A stretch of 64,000 nucleotides of DNA from Geosiphon pyriformis (GCA_016748015.1 JAAOMT010000672.1:483752-547751), one strand, 5' to 3'. Counted from the first letter of the stretch, positions 49,767 through 59,840 are shown. Numbers and translations are program-made. Notes: a model not told the origin generated them from the sequence alone.

Positions 49767-50741
49767 TATTATTAGAGGTTTTTGGTCTCTTTTCTTAAAT
49801 GTTGTTGATGCCAGTTTGCAGTGAATTCACGTTTTCTGGATGTGGTTAAACCTCCAGTAACTAAATTTATCTTCAAATTATCTCCTATAATTTGAACTGC
49901 TGGGCTTATAAGTGGAATGACCAATTCTGTGCCAGTTACTTGTGTAGTTACATTGTAGTAAACATCAACTCTTTCCCAGAAATTGCTCGTCTGAAAGCTC
50001 ACTAAAAATGTGTAGTTACTTTGGTGTGAAAATCAACTCTTTTACAGGAATCTTGTCTGTAGGCTATCTAAATAATTATAATAAAAAAAAGAAAAGAAAA
50101 ATAAAAGAATGTAAAAAAAAGGAATTTTGTCAAGGGAAACATTTTCTATCCAAGTCTGGAGTCACTAACAGTTTACTGAAATTAGTAGCTAATTAATTTT
50201 AAAACGTTAGTTGGATTTTGGGAATTTTCAAGTGCAATAATTAAAGAAGTTGATTTTTGAATTATTTGATTTTATTTCGTTTTTGTAAGAACAATTCTAA
50301 TTAATAAGTCTCAAGTAAGATATCTAAAGATAAGGATACATTTTCTCAAAGAGAAAAGCTCTTCTTTTATACAATTTGTTATAGTACTAGTCTATGAACT
50401 TGAACTATTTTCTTTACTATGGTTTTGATGAACTAAAAATATTTTTCGGCGAACTTACAAGTTATTTCTACAAACTATTGAATATTTCAGTAAACTATTA
50501 ATTATTTCAGCAAATTTCTACAAATTTTGGCAAACTCTTGAATATTAAATGGTTTGGGGTATTGTGTAATTTGATCATCCTAATTTCTATAGTACAAATT
50601 GGGTTATTAATTGATTGATAATATTCAATAATTTGATTAAATAATAAGTAATAATTTGAATGATAATATATGCTAATTTAATGGTAGAAATTATAAGGGT
50701 AATATTATGTTAATTAATATCTCAAGTTTTGGTTGGTAACA
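49767..50741 (-). repeat. 3' LTR of the dUTPase-type gypsy element
   Basis: Aligns with 58593-59569. Its outer end has decayed from TGTTACTGGAGG to TATTATTAGAGG. Its inner end is TTGGTAACA at 50733-50741. It contains a copy of the 76-codon ORF also present in the other LTR. Confidence 0.9.
49772..50002 (-). CDS. LTR-internal ORF, 76 aa (3' LTR copy)
   Basis: Begins MSFQTSNFWERVDVYYNVTT and ends HLRKETKNL. The same ORF with a few substitutions is in the other LTR at 58595-58828. It has no recognised domain and no signal or membrane segment. It may be the N-terminal part of the Gag product, transcribed from the 5' LTR. In the 3' LTR it is probably a passenger. Confidence 0.4.
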   Translation of the reverse strand: MSFQTSNFWERVDVYYNVTTQVTGTELVIPLISPAVQIIGDNLKINLVTGGLTTSRKREFTANWHQQHLRKETKNL

Positions 50742-51429
50742 TAACCTCCTCTTCAAGACTGAACTCTGTTGAAGTCCAAGTACTGTCTGCATATTCCAGA
50801 TAGTAATCCAAAATTACTGAAAAAATTTGGTCTGAAAATTGTTGAAATTTCAGTTCTGTGAGTTTCCCAATGTATTGGATCTTCAGTGGTTGTAAAATTG
50901 GGTTTTGTAGGATATTTTCACAGGTATAAAATAAGTCATAAAGTTTAAGAGCTGCTCTAAGTTTGTAGTAACTGTTTGTTGGTCCAGCCATTGTTTTAAA
51001 TTCGTTGTAGAGTTGTTTCTGATTGGCTTCTTTTGTAAGGTTGGCTGTTGTGAGTTCTAGTTTTTGTTCATGCAGTGTTTTTCTAATGTGAAAATATCTA
51101 TAGATTAGAGGGTATTTATTGTTTTCTTCATTAAGACACTGTCAAAGTTTTTGTTGAATTGTGGCATTTGGTGAAATGTCAATAAGTGGGAGCAACAAAT
51201 TTTCTCTCAAGGCAAGCTTCAAAAGTTCTGGTAGGTAAATTCCAGAATAACTTCTAGTGTTCTTTTTATAAGGGTGATAATTTCGTGATTTTGGGGATAA
51301 GATTGTGGCTGTTTCTGTTTGAGTATAATTAATATGTTTTTCTGTAATAGTAATAGATAATTCAGATATTGTTTTTAAAGCTAACATTAGTTTTTGGGAT
51401 AATTGTTGAATGTTTTGTGGAATAGTCAT
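50722..51429 (-). pseudogene. Extra ORF between integrase and 3' LTR (about 235 aa, one stop)
   Basis: The start MTIPQNIQQLSQKLMLALKT at 51429 runs in one frame to a stop at 50722, interrupted only by a TGA at 51142 where Trp would fit. The product is helical, with Leu-rich and Gln/Glu-rich segments and a late phrase LKLYDLFYTCENIL. It lacks a signal peptide and membrane segments, so it is not envelope-like. A decayed homologue occupies the same place at 28080-28700. Its reuse in two elements argues that it is part of the family. No known domain is recognised. Confidence 0.6.
50742..50760 (-). promoter_or_regulatory. Polypurine tract next to the 3' LTR
   Basis: On the - strand the bases just before the LTR read TCTTGAAGAGGAGGTTA, the expected purine-rich primer site for plus-strand DNA synthesis. 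The older copy has GAGGAGAAAATTA at the same place (28064-28076). Confidence 0.65.
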
Positions 51430-51559
51430 TATAATGATTTTTTAAGAAACTAAAAAATTTTCTTAAGTGAAATTATTTTTGGGTATGTGGATTTTTATGT
51501 TATTTTGTAGGATTTTTTCCGAATTTTTATAGAAAAATAACTATAATAATTAAGTATTC

Positions 51560-52960
51560 AAGTTGGGAGGTTGTTCAATAACAACTATTGGTTCCAAATT
51601 TCGGGGAATATTTTCAGAGTTAATTAAAGGAGAATGTATACCAATTTGTGGGATTAATAGTTCAGAATGTGTTCTGAAATGATAATGTTTCAATCAATCT
51701 CCATGTGCAACTTTTGCTAGTATTTTTCCATCAAGTCTTAACTTGTATGATCTATTTTCTAAGATTTCATGAACAAAAAATGGTCCATCCCATTTATGTT
51801 CAAATTTTTCACTCCATTGTTTTTTAGTTCAGTGTAAAAGAACTTTATTTCCAACTTTAAATTCGTTTGTAACTGGTGGCAGTTTGTTGTTATGTCTTTT
51901 TTTTTGTTGGGCTTGTAAATTTTCAATGTGGGTGGTTGCTATACATCTTTTTTCTTTTAAAGTACTGAGAAGAGTATAAGCTCTTCACTGAAGTGTTTCT
52001 TGTAAGTTTTCTTCTGTGATTGGTTGTACTAGATATGTTTCCACTGTGAATTCAATTGGTAGTTTTGCTGTTCTTCCATAAGTAAGGTCAAATGGTGTGT
52101 TTTGTTGTATCTTGTTTTAGTGTTCTATATACTAGTAACACTGATGGAATAAAAATATCCTATTTCTGCTCAAAATCTGTTAAGACTTTGGCTAATGATT
52201 TACACAATGTTCTGTTGAAACATTTCACTAATCCATTTGTCTGTGGATGGTAGGGTGAAAATAAAGATCTTTTGACATTAAATTGTTCACGAATTTCTTG
52301 TATCAGGTTGTTCACAAAATGTGTCCCCTGATTGGATAAAAGTTCAATTGGGCATTCATGTCTACAAATAATGTCTTCATAGATAAAATTTACTACTGAT
52401 TTTACATCTGTTTGTTGAATAGCTCTGGCTTTGGGCCATTTGGTAAGATAATCTATTGCTACTGCTATGTATCAGTTTTCTTGCATGGTAATAAGTAGCA
52501 GTCCGACTAAATTGATACCAACTCGGTCAAAAAGTTGTCCAACTTTGATTGGATTTAAAGGTTTAGTAGGACATGTTCCTCCTCTTTTTTGACAACTATC
52601 ACAAGATTCAACATATTGATGTATGTCTCTTTTCATTCGGGGCCAAAAATAGTATTCTAGTGTTTTTTGGGTGGTACTGTCTTTTCCGAAGTGTGCTGAT
52701 GAAGAATCTGAGTACATGTTATATAATATAGTCTCTTTTTCATGTTCTTGTATTAATCTGAGTAGTTTGTCTGGGTTTTTAAAATTTTGATGATAAATAA
52801 TATTGTTGTGTAGAAAATATTATCTGACTTGTTGTTATAATTGATGGTTTTCATTTAAAGACCAATCTGTTAGGATTGTTAATGTCTTCAAATATTGTTT
52901 GAGATTGTTGTAGTCTTTTGAATTCATTGTTTGTTGGTTGTTAGATTTGAGTGTTGATTT
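51560..52960 (-). pseudogene. Integrase (dUTPase-type gypsy), all three catalytic acids changed
   Basis: The zinc-binding region reads AHFGKDSTTQK to HQYVESCDSCQKRG (about 52700-52590). The core reads FDRVGINLVG (Asn for the first Asp, 52511), ELLSNQGTHFVN (Asn for the second Asp, 52331) and QTNGLVKCFNRTL (Lys for Glu, 52223). Each change is a single G-to-A on the coding strand. Several Trp/Arg-to-stop changes follow. The C-terminal end, with a chromodomain-less basic tail, reaches about 51560. It cannot integrate DNA. The longest open piece is 52472-52717. Confidence 0.88.
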
Positions 52961-52999
52961 GTGTTTTCTAATCTTGTTTCATTCTAGAGAGACAGTCAG

Positions 53000-54300
53000 C
53001 ATTGGTGTAGAGTTTTTCTGATTTGTGATATACTATATATTAGTAGTTTGCTAAAAATCCTGTCCATCTGGTTTGTTTTGCATTCAACTTCATGTTTTTG
53101 TTTTGTAACCATTTAAGTCCAATATTATCAGTAATAATATCAAATTCCTTAGGTTTGAGATAAAGGTCAAAGTGGTGTAAGGCCCATATTACCGCTGCAG
53201 TTTCTAATTCCATTGCTGAATAGTTTTTCTTGGCTGGTTTTAGTGTTCTACTGGCATAAGGAATTACTTGTTCATTGCCACTGTCATCTAATTGTAATAA
53301 AATGGCACCAAAGACAGTATATGAAGCATCTGTAGCTAATTGGAATTGGTTACTGAAGTCTGAGTAGGCAAGAATTGGAGTTGTGATGAGCTTTTCTTTG
53401 AGTTTTTCAAATGCATTTTGGTGTTCTTCTGTCTACTTGTATTCTGTGTTTTTGGTGTTGAGTTGGTTAAGAGGTTTTGCAATCTCTGAAAATTCTTTAA
53501 TGAATTTTCAATAATAGGAAGCTAATCCAACAAATCTTCTTAATTCTGTGGTATTTCATAGAACTTTGAAATTTTTAACAGCACTGATTTTTTCTGGATC
53601 TGGTTTAACTCCTTCTCCACTAACAATGTAACCAAAAAAAGCCAAACTTGTTTTTCCAAAATGGCATTTCTTGATGTTTAATTTTAATCCTGCTTATGTA
53701 ATTGTTGAAAAACTTCTCGCAGGTGAATTAGATGGAATTCAAAAGATGGTGAATAAACATCAGTGTTGTCAAGGTAGACAACTACTGATTTCCAAAGAAA
53801 TCTAGTATATACAACATCTATGAGTCTTTGAAATGTTGCTGGAGGATTACACAATCCAAAAGGCATTACATTGAATTTGTAGTTTTCTCTTTGCATGGTA
53901 AATGCTGTTTTGGGATGGTCTTTGGAGTTCTTGGCAACTTGCCAGTATCTACTTTCTAAATCTAATGTTGAAAAGTATTTGGATTTTCTAAGAGCATCTA
54001 ACATATCATCAATTTGAGGAAAGGGGTAGGCATCTCCAATGGTAACATTGTTTAATTGTCTATAGTCAATGCAAAATCGAATTTTTCCATTTTTCTTTTT
54101 AATAAGTACTACTGGTGAAGCCCATAGGCTCATTGATGATTGGATGAGCCCATTATTAAGCATCCTTTGAACTTCTTCTCTGATAAATTGATGGCTTTCT
54201 GGAGCAACTTGGTATGCTTGTTGTCATCTAGGTTTGGTATCTCCTGTATAGATTTGATGTTGAACCAAATCAGTTCTTTCTAAATCATTGTTGTTTTCAG
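53000..54300 (-). pseudogene. Reverse transcriptase-RNase H (dUTPase-type gypsy), YLDN active site
   Basis: An open piece at 53684-54163 gives SPVVLIKKKNGKIRFCIDYR, then QLNNVTIGDAYPFPQID, FSTLDLESRYWQV (motif A Asp kept), KTAFTMQRENYKFNVMPFGL and VVVYLDNTDVYS. The box is YLDN instead of YLDD, from a GAC-to-AAC type change at 53764. RNase H follows at about 53500-53050 with several stops. The order and spacing are those of gypsy polymerases. Confidence 0.9.
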
Positions 54301-54468
54301 CAAATATGTCTGCATGTTCTGCAATTAACTCCTTAAGCTAATTCTGTTGTTGGGGCTCTAATTGTCCTATGTTAATTTGGGATAACTTTTCAATAACAAT
54401 GTGGTAGTTTTCAAAGCTGGGTTTTGGATTGAATTTTGGGAGAGAATGTCTAATAATTTCCGAAAAAA

Positions 54469-54705
54469 TTAAAACTGTTTGGGTAATTCTTGTTGAAAGA
54501 TTTTGCTATGAATAATTCCGATTTCCAAATTATTTAGTAAAATAATGGGGTAATGATTGGGGTTGTAAAAAGTAACTCGGATTTTTTTTATTCTTTTTGG
54601 AATATAAATGTTTGGGATTGAGATGCCATGTTTTGTGCAAATTTGTTTATTGGCTTCGAAGATTTGTGAGTTTTCCACAGGTATAAATTTTGTGATGTTC
54701 TCCAA
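54469..54705 (-). pseudogene. Linker segment between dUTPase-like and RT domains
   Basis: An open 78-codon piece reads ENITKFIPVENSQIFEANKQ and later YIPKRIKKIRVTFYNP. It lies directly downstream of the dUTPase-like motifs and is rich in beta-type residues. A phrase like VTFYNPxxxPIxLLNNxEIG resembles the shell domain often seen before gypsy reverse transcriptase. No catalytic residues are recognised. It belongs to the same polyprotein. Confidence 0.5.
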
Positions 54706-54794
54706 AGGATGAAATGATTATTGGTTGTAGAAGTCTGAGAATCTGGTGAGATTTATTCTGTGTATTGAGAGCTATATTAACTGGAACCATGAAT

Positions 54795-55190
54795 TGTCCA
54801 GTTGAACCAAAACTTTGGGTTCCTCTTTCGCTTTTCCCTAATTGTTCTCTTTAATTGACTAATTGCAAATCTGAAATGTTAATTAAGGGTAAATAAATAG
54901 CTTGGGCAATCTTTTTAGCATGTTCAATCTTGAATGGTTTGTCAGTTTCATTTTGAAGCATTACTGTAATATCTCTAGTGTATCCAGCATCAATAATTTT
55001 TCTTCTTATGTTGATTCCTTTGCTTGCTAGGAAGGATCAGGAGGCAATTTGCACCATCATTCCTGGTGGAATTTCAAGGGCAATTTTTAGATTAATTCTT
55101 ATAAGAAATTTTGGTTGAAGAATGAGGGTATCTTTTTCTGGATATCTTAGATCATATTCAGTATCAATTTCATGGGCTTTCTCAGGCTTG
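54795..55190 (-). pseudogene. dUTPase-like domain inside the retrotransposon polyprotein
   Basis: Four of the five trimeric dUTPase motifs can be read in order. Motif 1 is AHEIDTEYDLRY (about 55185-55150). Motif 2 is SFLASKGI, preceded by a stop (about 55035). Motif 3 is KIIDAGYTRDI (about 55000-54970). Motif 5 is RGTQSFGSTG (about 54835-54800). Between 3 and 5, AQAIYLPLI fits the beta-strand before motif 4. dUTPases cut dUTP to dUMP and limit uracil entry into new DNA. A Gly-to-Arg change and a stop make this copy defective. The identity is from motif recognition only, with spacing as expected for the family. Confidence 0.75.
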
Positions 55191-55299
55191 ATTCTTTGTC
55201 CTTTATTGTTGAAGTATTTAAGTGTTATGGCAAGTTGGTTTTCAGCAAGATAAATAAAAGTTACTGGGACTTCTTCATCCTATATTCCAAATTCAATTT

Positions 55300-55890
55300 C
55301 ATACTGGTTATTTTTAATTAGTAGTGGGATGCTAAGGACATAGCATTCAGGACACTACTATTCATCACAAGGCATAATGCATTCTTCACATAGTCTAATG
55401 TTTATTTGCTCTAATTGTTGAATTTGAGCTTCTTGGATTGAATAAATGTGACTTGCAATTTGGTGGTAGACTTCTACTTCATCTTTGTAATCAAATCCAG
55501 CTAATTCCATAGTGTATTCAATGTATTCTGCTTCCTTCATTTGATGGACATCTTCTTTAATAGCTCTATTAACTAATGCCATTGCTAAGTTGAAAATTAT
55601 CTCAGCATCATGGGAGTAGTGATAAAGTTTGTTGAGAGCACTGTTGTATGTTGCATCAAAAGGTGTTCCTCTTTTGACTTTTTCTGAAATTGATAAAGCA
55701 TATTGGTAGATTTGATTGCAGACTCTTCCTCTCATTATTACATCAATTTAATTGTATTCTTCTGGTAGCATATCTCCACAAGTCAAACAAGGGGTGTTGT
55801 TCTATTTTTCACTTCTTTTTATTAGATGGCCCCATTATTTTCTGTAACAAGTCTTGCAGTAATAACAAGTATGATTTTCATATTCTTCTT
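55300..55890 (-). pseudogene. Cys-rich spacer region of the gypsy polyprotein
   Basis: An open 125-codon piece (55358-55735) reads GTPFDATYNSALNKLYHYSH and ends LCEECIMPCDE. After two stops (Gln and Trp positions) comes CPEC. The C-x2-C...C-x5-C-x2-C arrangement suggests a small zinc-binding module. A second Cys pair (LTCGDM-type) lies near 55790. The segment sits between protease and dUTPase. I know of similar polyprotein segments from Glomeromycotina gypsy elements, but not of a defined function. Confidence 0.55.
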
Positions 55891-56002
55891 CAAGTGAAAT
55901 GCAGGCTCCCATTAATGAAAGTTTTTTGTTACAATTTCTGTATTTAAGTGGAATGTAGGGTAATTGTTTTCATGGTTCTGGTATAGAATATCTAACTTTC
56001 TT

Positions 56003-56873
56003 CTATTTTCTTAATTCTTCAAAGATTTCTTGTTCTGTTTCTTCAGCCCAATTGGATGTTAATCCAAGAGCCATGTAGGTTTCAGTGAGTGGCATTTCTT
56101 TCTCTTCTTCAAATTCAAGTACTGGGGCTTTTTCTGATCGTTTGTTGAAAGTTCTACATATAGCAGATACTATGGTGTGTTGTTCTTGATATGAGATTTT
56201 TAATTCCTGAGTTTCCCAATCTAAATTTGCATTGGTCTTGAGAAGCCAATTATTTCTGAAAAGAGCTTGGTATTGGGGTGCATCTATAACTAGGACTTTA
56301 ACTGGAATAGTAATTCTATCAATGGTAAATAGAAAATTATCAATTTCTTCTACTGGTGTCTTCTTCATACCATCTATCGTAATGATGACAGTTTGAGCTG
56401 GTCTGTCAACAGTTCATTGAAGCTGTTGCATTAATTGATAGATGAGCAGATTTACTGTCTAATATTAAGCAAATTGGTTTTCCTTCTACTTTAGCTTCAA
56501 TATACATTGCTGTAATAGCTTTTTGTTTATTAACTGCTACATTGCTGAGTAGAGATGGTGATTCATTGGCTTCAAATTCAAATAGAAAAATGTCTGAAAG
56601 ATTGGCATTTTGGGCAATTCTGGCTGGTGAGATAGTATTGTTGGAAGGATTTTGTCTTGGTGCTGCAGCTTCATTTTTAAAAAGTGCAGTTTGCTGAAAA
56701 TTTGATTCCTCTGGTATTGTAAGATAACTGGGTTGAGTGTGATAATGTATGGGCCTATATTGATTCGAATTTTGAGTGGTTAGTTGGTTGTTAGAATTAA
56801 ATCTGTTGTTGTTTGTTGAAAAACGGTTTTGTGGTATAAATTGATTATGTTGAATCAATCTTCTGGCTGGCAC
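56003..56873 (-). pseudogene. Aspartic protease region (dUTPase-type gypsy)
   Basis: An Asn/Gln-rich linker leads to the protease start AKVEGKPICLILDSKSA near 56490-56445. The active-site box is DSK where D-S/T-G is required, so activity is lost. The next piece (56003-56368) reads PVKVLVIDAPQYQALFRNNW, the second half of a retropepsin fold (ALFRNNWL for the usual L-G-x-D-W-L). A stop and a frame change separate the two halves near 56410. The enzyme would cut the polyprotein. Confidence 0.75.
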
Positions 56874-57029
56874 TTGATATTGTGATGTGAATGGTTGTTG
56901 ATACTGTTGTTGGATTGGTTGTGGAGCAGGTTGATAATAGTGGTTTGGATAATGCGGCCTTGGTAAATATTGAGCTAGTGGTGGTGGATAATATGTTGTT
57001 GTAGTTGGGAATAATGTTGATTATTTCTT

Positions 57030-58588
57030 TGTTGTTAATCTCATTGCAATTTTCTACAATCGTGTTTTCAGTGTCCTGGAATTCTACAATAATAACAATT
57101 TTGGATTTGGTTATTAGATGGTGGTCCAAAGTTGTTTTAATTGCATCATTGTAGGGGTTGGTATCTTTGTGGTTGTTGTGATTGCTGTGGCTGCTGTTGT
57201 TGCTGTTGGTTAGTGAAATAGTTTTCAACTTTCTTGGTTAATTGGTCAATTTTTTTTTCAGCTGCTGAACTGGTTTTTCTAATAGCCAGATTAACAAGTT
57301 TGGTACAGTTGACTTCTTCCATGGCCATTTTATAGTTTTTCACCTGCTGAATAGTAGTGGCTAAATCTTCTGGTGCATGTGGGCAAACTTTCTTGATAAG
57401 TTTGTCTTTTAGTCTAGCAATGAATTGATCCAAGATTTGTGCATTGGAGTAGTATTCATTTGTTTCCAATTGGCAAATCCTTCTAAGCAGTTTGTTGAAT
57501 TTTCCAAGATAGGTCATAACTGATTCACTTGGTTCTTGCTTGATATTTTGGAACTGATTTCAAAGGATAATGGAAGTGTTATTGTTAGTAAACTGTTCTA
57601 GGAAAGCAGTTTTGAATGCTTCCTAGTTTTCTGGTGCGGCTTCCAAGTTTTCAAACCATTCGCCAGCCATTCTTTGTAAGAAATATGGAATTGCTTTTAA
57701 CATTCTGATAGCATTCCAACCATTTGCATCTCCTGCTTTTGAGACTTTGTCAAGCCATTCTTGATAACTGGTTTTGCTGTCTTCTCCTGTGAACTCAGGA
57801 ATTTTTGCAATATATGGGGAAGCCATTTCTTTTTCATTTTCAACATCTTCTGTTTCTAATTCTGCTTCAGTTTCTTCACTTTCCAAGCTTTCTGAATAAT
57901 TGCTTTCATTTTCCTGTAGGTAATCAAGAAGGTTGGTACTAATTGATACTGGTTCCTGCTGTTGAATAGGTTTTTTTTGTGAAGTGAAATCTTCTGGTCT
58001 TAAAAATCAAATAAGAGGTGAATTTGGTGTTTGTGGTTAAGCAAGTGAAATTAGAAATGGTGTAATAGAAAGTGGTAATTTGACACTGGTTCCTTGTTCA
58101 GGTGTTTGCAAGTGTTTGGCAGTTGTTTTTGTCAGTATTGGAGTGTTTGGAGTAGTTTTTGAGTGTTGTTTTGCTTTTTGTTTGCCTTTGTTGCTTGTTT
58201 TTATTTCTAATTCAAAGTCAAAAGAGTATTTGGACTGCACTGGATATTTTTCTTTGCAATACTTGATAATGTTATAATTGAGTTCTTGAAAGTAGATGGC
58301 AAGTGTTTTACTGTTAAGGTCTTCAGTTCCTAATCGTGAATAGTGCGCTAAATTATTGTAGAGATTGCTTCTAACTTCTAAAATGTTGTAATTTCCAAAA
58401 AGATAATTGTTGATACAATTTTTAATATATAAGTAAAGTGTTTTCTTAACAATTTCAATTCCGTCTGGAATGTTGAATCTTTGCTTGCAATGGGTGTAAA
58501 TTGACTGGTAATACTCTAGAGTTGCTGTGTCTGGTGTGATCACCACTTTGAATTTTGTTGTTGCTGTGTTATTTCTATGGGAGAGCAC
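57030..58588 (-). pseudogene. Gag with CCHC zinc knuckle (dUTPase-type gypsy)
   Basis: Three open pieces (58588-58037, 57886-57623, 57517-57146) cover one Gag protein. The N-terminal 180 residues contain TLEYYQSIYTHCKQRF. An acidic patch precedes the gag core, with phrases AKIPEFTGEDSK, NAIRMLKAIPYFL, EWFENL and GKFNKLLRRI. A Gln-rich tail follows. The knuckle at about 57112-57060 reads CYYCRIPGH-stop-KHDC, which is C-x2-C-x4-H-x4-C with a TGA replacing Trp. The first piece starts in the frame of the LTR-internal ORF, separated from it by a TAA at the LTR edge. Confidence 0.85.
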
Positions 58589-58592
58589 TAAA
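58572..58592 (-). promoter_or_regulatory. Candidate primer binding site next to the 5' LTR
   Basis: Directly after the LTR the - strand reads TTTAGTGCTCTCCCAT. There is no TGG as in ordinary 3'-end tRNA primer sites. The complement ATGGGAGAGCACTAAA looks like the D-arm of a tRNA (TTGGGAGAGC...). This suggests priming by an internally cut tRNA. Inference only. Confidence 0.35.
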
Positions 58593-59569
58593 TGTTACTG
58601 GAGGTTTTTGGTCTCTTTTCTTAAATGTTGTTGATACCTGTTTGCTGTGAATTCATGTTTTCTGGATGTGGTTAAACCTTCAGTAACTGAATTTATCTTC
58701 AAATTATCTCCTATAATTTGAACTGCTGGGCTTATAAGTAGAATGGCCAATTCCATACCAGTTACTTGTATAGTTACGTTGTAGTAAACGTCAACTCTTT
58801 CCCAGAAATTGCTTGTCTGGAAGCTCACTAAAAATGTGTAGTTACTTTGCTATGAAAGTCAACTCTTCTACAGAAATCTCATTTGTAGGCTACCCAAATG
58901 ATTATAATAAGAAAAAGAAAAGAAAAATAAAAAAATGTAAAAAAAAGGAATTTTGTCAAGGGAAACGTTTTCTATCCAGACCTGGAGTCACTAACAGTTT
59001 ACTGAAATTGGTAGCTAATCAATTTCAAAACATTAGTTGGGTTTTGGGAATTTTCAAGTACAATAATTAAGGAAGTTGATTTTTGAATTATTTGATTTTT
59101 ATTTCGTTTTTGTGAGAACAATTCTAATTAATAAGTCTCAAGTAAGATATCTAAAGGTAAAGATATATTTTCTTGAAAAGAGAAGCTCTTCTTTTATACA
59201 ACTTGTTGTAGTACTAGTCTATGAACTTGAACTATTTTCTTTACTATGGTTTCGATGAACTAAAAATATCTTTCAGCAAATTTACAAGTTATTTCTACAA
59301 ACTATTGAATATTTTAGTGAACTATTAATTATTTTTGGCAAATTTTTACAAATTTCGGCAAACTCTTGAATATTAAATGATTCGGGATATTGTATAATTT
59401 GATAATCCTAATTTCTATAGTACAAATTGGGTTATTAATTGATTGATAATATTTGATAATTTGATTAAATAATAAATGATAATTTGAACAATAATATATG
59501 CTAATTTAATGGTAAAAATTATAAAGATAATATTATGTTAATTAATATCTCAAGTTTCAGTTGGTAACA
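58593..59569 (-). repeat. 5' LTR of the dUTPase-type gypsy element
   Basis: Begins TGTTACTGGAGG at 58593 and ends TTGGTAACA at 59569, 977 bases, with intact TG...CA ends. Aligns with the other LTR and with the older LTR at 27067-28063. Confidence 0.9.
58595..58828 (-). CDS. LTR-internal ORF, 77 aa (5' LTR copy)
   Basis: Begins MSFQTSNFWERVDVYYNVTI. Its TAA stop lies in the terminal AGTAACA of the LTR, so the ORF ends exactly where the LTR ends. The first Gag piece continues in the same frame after that stop. In the 5' LTR this ORF could be transcribed with the element, as an upstream ORF or as the start of a stop-readthrough Gag. No domain is recognised. Confidence 0.45.
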   Translation of the reverse strand: MSFQTSNFWERVDVYYNVTIQVTGMELAILLISPAVQIIGDNLKINSVTEGLTTSRKHEFTANRYQQHLRKETKNLQ

Positions 59570-59573
59570 GTGA
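59570..59573 (+). repeat. Right 4-bp target-site duplication GTGA
   Basis: Copy of 49763-49766. Followed in frame by the remainder of the split integrase. Confidence 0.75.
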
Positions 59574-59840
59574 CTTAGTTTTGGAATATCCCTCAAAGAA
59601 AGATAATATCTATAGTAATAAGTTTTTTAGCTAATAAAAAAAATCTTTTATAGTCAATAAAGTTTTGAACAATAGTTTTTATATCCTATAAGATTAATAT
59701 AAAACAATCTTCAATAATTACCCTAATTATAATACACAATTCAAAAAATATTACAAATGGTCTGATTGGTTATCTGTTATAATAATATTAATTCAAATAA
59801 TTAGCAAAAATTAGATATAAATAAATACATCATTTCCAAA
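59570..59840 (+). pseudogene. Old gypsy integrase, C-terminal remainder
   Basis: Reading on from the duplicated GTGA, the + strand gives GDLVLEYPSKKDNIYSNKFF, then IVNKVLNNSFYIL and FKKYYKWSDW. These are the usual end of gypsy integrases (GDLVLxY..., SNKFxxxWxGPFxI, NxxxLKxYY). Joined with 49766 it completes the motif IGDLVLEY. This shows that 44500-49766 and 59570-59840 were one element. Confidence 0.85.

Larger units (their letters stand above)
49767..59569 (-). mobile_element. Complete dUTPase-type Ty3/gypsy retrotransposon, 9.8 kb
   Basis: LTRs of 975 and 977 bases bound the element (TG...CA with TGTTAC/GTAACA ends on the right copy). A 4-base GTGA duplication flanks it. On the - strand the order is 5' LTR, gag with zinc knuckle, protease, a Cys-rich spacer, a dUTPase-like domain, reverse transcriptase, RNase H, integrase, an extra ORF, purine tract and 3' LTR. 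The protease-dUTPase-RT-RH-IN order, with integrase last, is Ty3/gypsy. Stops and catalytic-residue changes inactivate every enzyme, but the layout is complete. The LTRs differ by a handful of bases per hundred by eye. Confidence 0.93.
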
